Source: Heterocephalus glaber (Eukaryota > Chordata > Mammalia > Rodentia > Bathyergidae). From it: DNA of 64,000 nucleotides. The stretch covers positions 27,088,825 to 27,152,824 of the forward strand of contig NW_004624747.1 of the NCBI RefSeq assembly GCF_000247695.1, written 5' to 3'. A program made the translations under genes and the position numbers. Under the pieces are notes generated by a model, which searched no databases, was not told the origin of the DNA, and was given only the letters and a program-made list of their open reading frames with translations. Each line of letters starts with the position of its first letter. The first letter of the stretch is position 1. Positions 60,201 through 64,000 of this stretch are shown piece by piece.

Positions 60201-62781
60201 TTGGGTGGAAGATGCCATCCCAGAGGTCGGAGCCCGGGCCCAGCTCCCTGCGGGACTCTCCTTGGCACCCCGAGTCCTACTGTGGGTCTGCGGGCCGGTG
60301 CTGTGGTATCTGCGCCTGGATTGTCGGACGGCAAGGTGAGCAGCAGGAGGAGAGCCTCACCTGTGGTTTTAGGGTCACATCTGATCACAGCCATCGCTGC
60401 CTGGTGCACGGGGTTTCGTGACATACGTGACGAGGGCCATGCGGGGGGCCCTGAACCCCTCACCACAGGGCGGGGCGGGGCCTGGCCTCAGCGCACTCCA
60501 ACTACTGGGGCATGAGGGGCTTCGGCCTCCTGCTTCCTGAGCCCTTCTGAGACACCATGACAGGTCGCCTACCCGGCCGGGCCTCAGTGTCCCCCGGCCA
60601 CCATGAGGGGAGCAAGAATCCCCTCGATCTCCAAGATGCCATCTCCATCCATGCGTCCTGGGTCGGGATCCCCTTCCTCCTGAGCTCTGTCTACGCCAAG
60701 CTCCCGCTGGGCTCCGCCTGTTTAACTCCTGAGACCCCCACCTCGCTGAGCCCATGCTGGCCTGGAGCCCGGGGTCCCTGCTCACCCTGCATGCCGACCC
60801 CTCCCTCGTCAGAAGGTAGAGCCGGACCTGGCCCTGGGTTTGTCACAGCATCCCGCAACCCTGCACCTCCCCGCCTGGCAAGGGTGCCTCAGGACGCTCC
60901 CTCCAAGGTCCTCTCCGGGCGACACCGGGATGTGCCCTGCTTTCCGCTGGACGTTCATTCCCATTCGTATCTCTGGGTCAGCACTTCCAGGTTTGGAATG
61001 GGGTTGGGGTTCAGGTACTAAGGCCTGAGTGTCGCAGGGTCGATCCACACACACCCCTCCTTCCCTGGGGTCCCATACCAGCTGCCTGGCTGTGCAGGCC
61101 CTCAGGGCCAGAGGTCTGATCCAGCCGGGCCCAGCTCAGCAGGGTGGGTCCCTCCTCTGCATTCCCATCAGACTCAGTGCCCTACCCATGGGTCCCCAGC
61201 CCGGGGGTGGACAGCAAGGCCTGAGATAACCTAGGTCCTCTCTGCCCGTGAAAGGAGCTCACTGGGGGCCAGCAGGAGGGGCGGGAAGGCACAGGGGTCC
61301 CTGTGAGCTCGATGACAGAGCCACCCAGGGGAGGCGCTTTCTCTTCCCTGTGGCCATCTAGACTCATGGGACCGGCCGGGTGGCAACAGTGAAACAGAAA
61401 TGGAAAACCACGTGCACTGGCCTGGCTTGGCGTTCCAGAGCGCTGGGCACAGAAACGCCGGCCCTGGGCTCACTGGGCGAGGACCCAGACCCCCCGCGTC
61501 AGAAAGCAGCAGGAGTCAGAGCTTGAGGAGCCTGCGTGGGGAACAGAGCTGCCACATGGGAGAGCACAACCGGGCACCGGGCACTCACAGTACCTGCATG
61601 CTGTGCAGGGTGCTCGGGATGGGCAAGCAGCACACAGCACAGGAAGAGGCGGTGAGCAGAGGGCGTCTGGGCACCACGCTGCCTTCGCAGTGTCACCACC
61701 AGGACCTCGGTTCAGATGCTCACTGATAACTCGGACATGGGCCACGGTGGCCACAGAAAGGACCCAGGCCACCAGGCTGGGGCTCCAGGGGGACTGGAGG
61801 GAAGGGACCCATCCCCAGCCAGAGTGGAGTCTGGCAGGGAGCCGAGTCCCTTCCTGGGCTCAGCAGGCAGGGGCCAGGTCCTCTGCCTGCTGCCCAGCAT
61901 GGCCACAGGCGCCTGGGAGCTGCTGGGTGCTTTCTGGAACTGGCTTCAGCATAGGGTGGTAATGATGGCCCTCCTGAGGGGGGCAGATCTGGAAAGGCCT
62001 CACTGGGGAGGCACACTCTGCTCCCTGGGTGGCCTGCCCCTCGGGATGGACAGGACAGGCCATCCAACAGAGGGCAGCCAGACCCATATCCAGAGGGCTC
62101 GGAGGGGCCTCACTGGGCTCCCCTCAGGGTCACTTCCAGCCCTGTCTCGGAGGGTGGAACTGGTGCACACAGGGTGCAGGGCAGAGCCTGGGGGTGGCCA
62201 CAAGAGGTCAGCTGCTCTTTGCCTGCCCGCAGTGCCAAAGGAAGCTGACAGGGGACAGACAGCAGGGACAGGACTGGCCACGCTCAAGCGCCACTCATGG
62301 GACAGATGAGGTAGCTGCTGCCTTCCAATCCTCACCACTGGGCCACTGAGGCTGCCTCTGGGACTGAGGGCCAGGCCCATGGGGATGCCCCTGAACACAC
62401 AGGGTGGCATTGCCACCAGGTCCTAGGCCCGCCCTCCTCTGACCCACGTCTCCTGGGCTCGGAGCCACCCCTGACACGTGCTCCTAGCGATCTGCCAGGA
62501 GACAGGACACCCACGGGACGGGACACCCTGAGCCAGCGAGAACCAAGCCCACGTGACGCAGTGCTGACCACCGTGTGGCCTGGAGAATAAGCCAGCCCTG
62601 TGCCTCAGTGACCCAGGCTCCGGTAAGAGAAGTGTCCCGAGCACGGGTCCCAGGGCACAGTCAGCACCTGACCAAGGCTGCCTGGATCTGCCCCTCACCG
62701 CCCCCGCCTGGAAGGAGGGGCTCCGCTCACCTCTAGCAGCTGCACGGCCCCCTCGTGCTCCTTCTTGGCTTCAGCCTGAGC
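21210..62781 (-). CDS. RIMBP2: RIMBP2 (RIM-BP2), 17 coding exons, 5' partial
   Basis: Presynaptic active-zone scaffold. Its SH3 domains bind proline-rich motifs of RIM1/2 and voltage-gated calcium channels, coupling channels to release sites. Exons in transcript order: 62731-62781, 55183-55366, 51422-51558, 50833-50909, 48412-48521, 46135-46959, 39540-39691, 38408-38860, 36481-36627, 35509-35667, 31832-31937, 29909-30093, 29489-29657, 28078-28181, 26859-26930, 21628-21762, 21210-21236. All junctions are GT-AG with matching phases. The joined frame is 1030 residues plus TAA, without the possible cassette exon 33286-33801. Domains in order: coiled coil, SH3-1, three FN3, a proline/serine-rich acidic linker, SH3-2, SH3-3, and the C terminus KKSVHFTP. 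The initiating exon (about 30-35 residues in the canonical human form, from memory) was not seen. TSPOAP1 (RIMBP1) is the main alternative; near-identity to remembered RIMBP2 and the PIWIL1 neighbour argue against it. Confidence 0.96.
21628..21762 (-). CDS. RIMBP2: RIMBP2 exon, SH3-3 end and tail
   Basis: Acceptor gtgcttccag, donor agg|gtaagc. Encodes [20 protein letters not shown], then [20 protein letters not shown] and AKAKR. Phase 0 at both ends. Confidence 0.95.
21842..22022 (+). repeat. B1-ID dimeric SINE, degraded
   Basis: gggaggctgaggc, cagcctgggcaactgagaga and ccctgtctcaagataataaa mark the B1 half. gctggggatgaagctt and ggtcagtccccagtgcc mark the ID-like half. The left end is eroded. 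Confidence 0.7.
23930..24003 (+). repeat. Degraded ID-type SINE
   Basis: gagcgctcggccagcgtcac followed by gagggtctcattcccagcac and an A-rich tail aligns by eye with the second half of ID elements. The A-box region is poorly kept. Confidence 0.5.
24947..25118 (-). repeat. B1-ID dimeric SINE, antisense
   Basis: Reads in reverse: ccccagtaccgaggattgaa is the complemented ID B-box end. A T-run follows, then aaattgcccaggctggattc and ttgggattgcagg of the complemented B1 half. Confidence 0.75.
26345..26531 (+). repeat. B1-ID dimeric SINE
   Basis: gctgggcgtgggggcgtggt, aatcccagcactcggaggct and gagaccctatctcaaaaatt mark the B1 half. ggctggggatgcc to the terminal ccccc-rich end marks the ID-like half. 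Confidence 0.8.
26859..26930 (-). CDS. RIMBP2: RIMBP2 72-base exon, SH3-3 core
   Basis: Acceptor tcttcacag, donor tac|gtaagt. Encodes [20 protein letters not shown] followed by GFYY. Phase 0 at both ends; skipping would remove the core of the third SH3. Confidence 0.95.
27005..27260. promoter_or_regulatory. Possible intragenic CpG-rich patch
   Basis: CpG-rich intronic stretch with gtcgggggcggcgctgaggc and a NotI site (gcggccgc) near 27172, about 100 bases upstream (in transcript order) of exon 26859-26930. It may be a small CpG island or just GC-rich intron; CpG counts were not computed. Confidence 0.3.
28078..28181 (-). CDS. RIMBP2: RIMBP2 exon, SH3-3 start
   Basis: Acceptor cgagtcacag, donor gag|gtacag. 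Encodes [20 protein letters not shown] then [15 protein letters not shown]. The basic RSRRSGR stretch precedes the third SH3 domain (ALYDYDP). Confidence 0.94.
28477..28559 (+). repeat. ID-type SINE
   Basis: Well-kept tRNA-like element: ggccggggatttagctcagt, then cttgcaagcgcaaggtcctg, the B-box gagtttgatccccggtacc, and a run of A. It is antisense to RIMBP2, in an intron upstream of exon 28078-28181. Confidence 0.85.
28570..28760 (+). repeat. B1-ID dimeric SINE
   Basis: Lies directly after the A tail of the ID at 28477-28559. gctgggcgtggcggtgcatg starts the B1 half; gaaggccttgggttcaatcc and ccagcaccacc end the ID half. Confidence 0.85.
29489..29657 (-). CDS. RIMBP2: RIMBP2 exon, SH3-2 second half
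   Basis: Acceptor cgtcccccgcag, donor g|gtgcgg. Encodes [20 protein letters not shown], then [16 protein letters not shown] and [16 protein letters not shown]. It completes the second SH3 (GLIPCNMV corresponds to the ALYDY-partner GxxPxNY strand). Confidence 0.95.
29803..29905 (-). repeat. G-rich minisatellite in the intron between the SH3-2 exons
   Basis: About three copies of a roughly 33-base unit built from CTCCCGAGCCCCTCC and CTCCCGGGCTCCTCC on plus; on the transcript strand it is [12 protein letters not shown]. It begins a few bases after the donor of exon 29909-30093, inside a short 251-base intron. Confidence 0.85.
29909..30093 (-). CDS. RIMBP2: RIMBP2 exon, SH3-2 first half
   Basis: Acceptor gctcgcacgcag, donor aag|gtgggc. 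Encodes [20 protein letters not shown], then [20 protein letters not shown] and [18 protein letters not shown] is the classic SH3 ALYDY motif. A G-rich tandem repeat starts just inside the following intron. Confidence 0.95.
31832..31937 (-). CDS. RIMBP2: RIMBP2 exon, linker before SH3-2
   Basis: Acceptor tcttgtcccag, donor g|gtgagt. Encodes [20 protein letters not shown] then [15 protein letters not shown]. The basic PQRPRL stretch is less similar to remembered human than the SH3 exons are. Phase 1 end joins the next exon to give IDDY. Confidence 0.9.
33286..33801 (-). CDS. RIMBP2: Candidate RIMBP2 cassette exon (516 bases)
   Basis: Open frame of 172 codons between constitutive exons 35509-35667 and 31832-31937. 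It starts after a pyrimidine-rich acceptor (cactcccctgtcccaag) and could end at cag|gtggac. Both ends are phase 0, matching the flanking exons, so inclusion keeps the frame. It begins [10 protein letters not shown]; notable blocks are [20 protein letters not shown] and [18 protein letters not shown], the latter with basophilic-kinase (RxxS) sites. Codon use and acidic/serine composition resemble the neighbouring linker exons. It is absent from the canonical human protein as I remember it. The 3' boundary is uncertain because the frame stays open further left. Confidence 0.6.
35509..35667 (-). CDS. RIMBP2: RIMBP2 exon, acidic linker
   Basis: Acceptor ccctgcacag, donor aag|gtgagc. Encodes [20 protein letters not shown], then [20 protein letters not shown] and [13 protein letters not shown]. 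Strongly acidic. Phase 0 at both ends. Confidence 0.94.
35960..36195 (+). repeat. LTR/MaLR-like repeat, copy 1 (3' part)
   Basis: Shares its end with copies 2 and 3: gagccaaatacagctctcct, then gtgtcgggcattgcgtcctg and agtgacgaagac. The AATAAA-like region and the final (ct)aagac-type end recall MaLR LTR ends. Non-coding. Only the 3' half is evident. Confidence 0.5.
36481..36627 (-). CDS. RIMBP2: RIMBP2 exon, acidic/serine linker
   Basis: Acceptor ctctttccaag, donor cag|gtgagg. Encodes [20 protein letters not shown], then [20 protein letters not shown] and LKGSELGRQ. Phase 0 at both ends, so it could be skipped without a frameshift. Confidence 0.93.
36900..37106 (-). repeat. B1-ID dimeric SINE, antisense
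   Basis: Reverse-complement ID half (ctagggatcggccccagggc), a T/A-rich linker, then the complemented B1 half (gagatagggtctctctaagt, tcagcctccctgagtgttgg, accaccacacctggct). Confidence 0.85.
37850..37940 (-). repeat. ID-type SINE, antisense
   Basis: A T-run followed by gatacgggggattgaactca, tccttgtgcttgcaaggcag and gctaaatccctggcccc, the exact reverse pattern of the ID at 28477-28559. Confidence 0.85.
38041..38093. repeat. CA/TG-rich alternating repeat
   Basis: Imperfect (CA)n with atgcatgcgcgcatgc at its end; alternating purine-pyrimidine. It is intronic in RIMBP2, between exons 38408-38860 and 36481-36627. Confidence 0.75.
38408..38860 (-). CDS. RIMBP2: RIMBP2 453-base exon, FN3-3 end and linker
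   Basis: Acceptor ctttgtgcag, donor agg|gtaagc. Encodes [20 protein letters not shown] (end of FN3-3) and [15 protein letters not shown], then a proline-rich disordered linker and the conserved block [20 protein letters not shown] and [17 protein letters not shown]. Confidence 0.95.
39540..39691 (-). CDS. RIMBP2: RIMBP2 exon, FN3-3 first half
   Basis: Acceptor tcctcccag, donor cgg|gtgagt. Encodes [40 protein letters not shown] and [10 protein letters not shown], the first strands of the third FN3 domain. Confidence 0.95.
40975..43205 (+). repeat. Probable decayed L1-type LINE sequence
   Basis: AT/A-rich strand-biased sequence (A-rich on plus) with phrases such as gtcttcaggctgaaaggaga that resemble old mammalian L1 elements. 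It holds the antisense ID at 41819-41905. No intact frame. Family and exact ends cannot be fixed by eye. Confidence 0.5.
41819..41905 (-). repeat. ID-type SINE, antisense
   Basis: A T-run, then gttaccagggatcgaactca, gtccttgtgcttgcagggca and gagctaaatccccggcccc. Well preserved and probably young. Inserted in L1-like AT-rich sequence. Confidence 0.85.
43212..43316 (+). repeat. ID-type SINE with AAT-repeat tail
   Basis: gggccggggatttagctcag through aagttcgatcccaggtaccc, then an (AAT)n/(AAAT)n tail. It has an intact B-box (gttcgatcc), so it may be a recent insertion. Confidence 0.85.
43330..44215 (+). repeat. Decayed L1 ORF2 fragment
   Basis: gatttcactgatgaattcta (the GFTDEFY-like region of L1 reverse transcriptase) and actctcagcactcaggatag followed by catcatcgtcaatggtgaaa match the order of L1 ORF2. 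Multiple stops and indels; dead copy. Confidence 0.65.
44216..44410 (+). mobile_element. Non-autonomous hAT-like DNA transposon (MITE)
   Basis: 195-base element with imperfect terminal inverted repeats: left cagtgtggtgagcc, right ggtttgccatcactg. The right flank atctaaat fits the 8-base nTCTAGAn hAT target preference; the left flank gatcgaat is a decayed partner at best. It carries no coding capacity. It sits between two pieces of L1 ORF2, so it entered after the L1. Orientation is arbitrary. Confidence 0.6.
44411..45330 (+). repeat. Decayed L1 ORF2 3' part and 3' end
   Basis: Follows L1 ORF2 order: aaaggcttctgcaagcaaaa, gaagagaccacctacagaag, then gtgctgtcgaggctgtgggg, ttgttggtgggagtgtagac, gtccatcaacaaatgaatgg. 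The last phrases belong to the well-known L1 ORF2 C-terminal end. Frame broken in many places. Confidence 0.8.
46135..46959 (-). CDS. RIMBP2: RIMBP2 825-base exon: SH3-1 end, FN3-1, FN3-2
   Basis: Acceptor gtgcctgcag, donor g|gtgagc. It starts [19 protein letters not shown] (end of SH3-1). An acidic linker follows ([15 protein letters not shown]), then FN3-1 ([20 protein letters not shown]) and FN3-2 ([20 protein letters not shown]). It ends VEFSTLPAG. The frame stays open beyond both splice sites, but protein similarity stops exactly at them. Confidence 0.96.
47180..47245 (+). repeat. Possible L2/MIR 3' end
   Basis: caacaggtgctcagtaaacg followed by ttagatggatgaacgaac resembles the common L2/MIR ending (ggtgctcaataaatgtt then tgaatgaatg). 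Only this short piece is recognisable. Confidence 0.45.
47885..48062 (+). repeat. MIR SINE
   Basis: Conserved MIR core: ttttactgagcagctgctat, gtgccaggctccaccccaag, then gagaaaaccgaggccgagag and gggtcacactgac. It lies in the RIMBP2 intron between exons 46135-46959 and 48412-48521. Confidence 0.8.
48412..48521 (-). CDS. RIMBP2: RIMBP2 exon, SH3-1 core
   Basis: Acceptor tttctccag, donor g|gtctct. Encodes [20 protein letters not shown] then [17 protein letters not shown]: the RT loop and the acidic n-Src side of the SH3 fold, which bind proline-rich ligands. Confidence 0.95.
48860..49150 (-). repeat. Possible antisense L1 remnant
   Basis: AT-rich stretch with ttttagtgggtgtatagtat, ttgatgtccagcattgatgt and tgctgcatcaaataccc, resembling the complement of old L1 3' sequence. 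Identification is weak. Confidence 0.35.
49297..49381 (+). repeat. ID-type SINE (first of a tandem pair)
   Basis: ccctggcaagtagctcagtg, then gcacagggtcctgagttcaa and tccccagtatcag with an A-rich tail. Confidence 0.8.
49393..49477 (+). repeat. ID-type SINE (second of a tandem pair)
   Basis: ggccaagaatatagctcagc, then cgtaaggccctgagttcgat and tcctggtacc with an A tail. It starts about 12 bases after the first copy and differs from it, so this is nested insertion into the tail rather than recent duplication. Confidence 0.8.
50833..50909 (-). CDS. RIMBP2: RIMBP2 exon, start of SH3-1
   Basis: Acceptor gtctccacag, donor ag|gtaagc. Encodes [20 protein letters not shown] and CVARYS, entering the first SH3 (ARYSYNPF motif, completed by the next exon). 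Confidence 0.94.
51422..51558 (-). CDS. RIMBP2: RIMBP2 exon, linker before SH3-1
   Basis: Acceptor ccccaccag, donor gac|gtgagt. Encodes [20 protein letters not shown], then [20 protein letters not shown] and RFESD. The second half matches remembered human RIMBP2; the first half differs clearly. The phase joins 1 to 0 with its neighbours. Confidence 0.88.
51559..55182 (-). other. RIMBP2: RIMBP2 intron
   Basis: 3.6 kb intron. It contains LTR-like copy 2 (52362-52683) and a 9-base triplet repeat (cagtgccac) at about 53333-53359. The remainder shows no recognised element. Confidence 0.5.
52362..52683 (+). repeat. LTR/MaLR-like repeat, copy 2
   Basis: Starts near ctagacgtccccaaagccac and ends gtgggtgttgggcattgcgt, then agtgactaaggc. 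Start and end phrases match copy 3 at 58597-59055 in the same order and orientation. Confidence 0.55.
55183..55366 (-). CDS. RIMBP2: RIMBP2 exon, coiled coil end
   Basis: Acceptor cgcgtgcag, donor g|gtgagt. Encodes [20 protein letters not shown] then [13 protein letters not shown] and [12 protein letters not shown]. The first two residues are CR where remembered human has SK. A second AG five bases inside would shift the frame, so I chose the first. Confidence 0.92.
56497..57333 (+). repeat. CTC/CTCCTG microsatellite with assembly gap
   Basis: Imperfect CTC-trinucleotide repeat with CTG and CTA variants on both sides of a run of N. The assembly broke inside the repeat, so its length is unknown. 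It lies in the RIMBP2 intron between exons 62731-62781 and 55183-55366. Confidence 0.95.
56546..57257. other. Assembly gap (712 N)
   Basis: Unknown bases. The gap sits wholly inside the CTC repeat. Nothing can be annotated here, and open frames drawn across it have no meaning. Confidence 0.99.
58597..59055 (+). repeat. LTR/MaLR-like repeat, copy 3 (most complete)
   Basis: Begins tgttacagctcctgtctaga, then gtccccccaaagcctcatgt. It contains gtgagctgaaataaacctt, a poly(A)-signal-like site, and ends ggaactaagaca. TG...CA ends with an internal AATAAA fit a solo LTR. The family is not certain; no retroviral gene is present. Confidence 0.6.
62731..62781 (-). CDS. RIMBP2: RIMBP2 exon, coiled coil
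   Basis: 51-base in-frame exon. Minus-strand acceptor ccacccacag, donor gag|gtgagc. Encodes [17 protein letters not shown], the charged heptad-like part of the N-terminal coiled coil. Phase 0 at both ends. Confidence 0.92.
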
Positions 62782-64000
62782 CTGTGGGTGGTGGAGACAG
62801 AGAGGTGTCAGGGCACAGCGACAGCATAGGTCCTGCCCCCACCGGCCCAAGGTCTGCACTGGGGCCGTGAGGTGGGGTGGACTCGGTGGGGCAGCACCTT
62901 GGGGGGCATGAAGAGAGGGAAGGCTCCCGGGCTTAGCTGGCGGGGGCTCCTGGCCTGCTTCTGAGCACGGTCCCCAGGGTCCTTGGGGACAGATGGACGC
63001 TGGCTGAACCCAGAGCAGCAGGCAGATTCTGCCAGGGCCTTGAGCAGCAGCGCCACCGCCCCAAACATCCCCACTGCCGCAAAGCAAGACGCCAGCCTGC
63101 AATGCCCCCAAGACTCCCCAGAGTCCCGGCCCAGAGGTCTCACACCTCCCCCCAGTAACCAAGGCAACCTGCAACCGCGGACTGGCGGCAGAACCATCTT
63201 CCCGCAGAGGAGAAATCTTACAAGGCTTCACAGCCTGGACAGAGCACAATGCACACAAAACTGAAATGCGGCACAGTGACTCCCCGTCCCTGGACCCCTG
63301 ACCGGGACCTGGGTGGGCACTGGCGCGTCCAGAGGCCCTGGCCTGCAGAGTAGGAGGGAGGGAGGCCCCTTTCCCTCCAGACTCAGCCTGAGAGAGGCGG
63401 GGCTGGGGGGCCAGCACCCTCCCTGAGAAAGCAGCCAGCCCAGGGGAGGCTGGCGAGAGGTGGCTTCTGCTGGCCCTGGGACGCAGCTGAGCGTGAAGCC
63501 AGCTGGCAGGGCCCTGGGTCCAGCCGTATCTCAAGCAGCATCTCCAGTTATGTGTGCCAACACGACTTTCTTGTGGGGCTTTCTGTCACTTGGAAACAAG
63601 AGCCCTATCGCACACCAACATCCACACTGACAAGTGTCTTAAAGTCAGAGGCAGTGGACGTCGGGGGACAGAAGACGGGCGCCACGCCGTGCACCCTGAT
63701 AGATGGGGGTCAGCCCCGAGCCTGCCCTGGGTGAGAGGACTGTTCCCCTCCCAACTCCGACCCCAGGAAAAGAAGCTGCAACTTCAGCCCGGAGTCTGGG
63801 CTCGGGGCGCAGAGAGGGGCCGCTCATGTTCCAGCTGAGCAAGTGAGCGCCACCTTAGCAGCCAACTTGGCACCGGGATCCCATGTGGGTTGGCAGGGGA
63901 CTCTTGGCTCCTGCGGGAGAACCAGCATGTGCTCCAGGGAGCTCACTCGGCGCCCCATCTGCGCCTCCCACAGCCAGAGCAGAGCCCTGCGCATTCACTA
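62782..64000 (-). other. RIMBP2: RIMBP2 5' intron, incomplete
   Basis: Sequence upstream of the first recognised coiled-coil exon. I did not find the exon encoding the expected QEIDLLQK end of the preceding coiled coil, so it is probably beyond the window. Confidence 0.5.

Larger units (their letters stand above)
55367..62730 (-). other. RIMBP2: RIMBP2 intron with gap and LTR-like repeat
   Basis: 7.4 kb intron including the CTC repeat and gap and LTR-like copy 3 (58597-59055). A G-run lies at about 59925-59936. The other GC-rich sequence has no recognised exon or RNA gene. Confidence 0.5.

Noticed and set aside
63830..64000. Possible upstream RIMBP2 coiled-coil exon at the right edge
   Set aside because: A minus-strand frame (MGRRVSSLEHMLVLPQEP) is open, but it does not match the expected QEIDLLQK end and no clear splice pair was seen.

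Overview
The window is rodent nuclear DNA, most likely from the squirrel lineage (Sciuridae and relatives). The evidence is GT-AG split coding exons, long GC-rich introns, and many short SINEs of two kinds: tRNA-like ID elements, and B1-type monomers fused to an ID-like tail. That fused dimer (MEN/B1-dID) is typical of squirrel-related rodents. No prokaryotic, plasmid or phage gene was found.

Layout. (1) Positions 57-13426, plus strand: the last 18 coding exons of PIWIL1, the PIWI-clade Argonaute that carries piRNAs in the germ line. About 63 N-terminal residues lie left of the window. The visible exons join in frame to 798 residues plus stop, and the catalytic tetrad falls at D632, E670, D702 and H836, as in the 861-residue human protein. 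A 3'UTR with two SINEs runs to a poly(A) signal at 14378. (2) About 14.4-18.5 kb: intergenic. (3) About 18.49-62.8 kb, minus strand: RIMBP2, encoding a presynaptic active-zone scaffold (coiled coil, SH3, three FN3, two SH3). Seventeen constitutive coding exons join in frame to 1030 residues plus stop. Its first coding exon or exons lie right of the window or were not recognised. A further 516-base open segment at 33286-33801 looks like an in-frame cassette exon. The 3'UTR is about 2.7 kb with up to three poly(A) signals.

The two genes converge tail to tail, as in the human 12q24.33 region. They do not work together: one acts in germ-cell transposon silencing and spermiogenesis, the other links RIMs and voltage-gated calcium channels at synapses.

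The introns hold about 15 SINEs, a MIR, decayed L1 (about 41-45.3 kb) with a small hAT-like DNA transposon inside it, three related LTR-like repeats, several GC-rich tandem repeats, and a 712-base assembly gap inside a CTC/CTCCTG microsatellite (56546-57257). I saw no wholly new system. The best leads are the cassette exon, a NAGNAG acceptor in PIWIL1, the G-rich tandem repeat beside an SH3-exon donor, and the hAT-like insertion. All exon calls come from reading splice sites and frames by eye and comparing with remembered human family sequences; no alignment was run.
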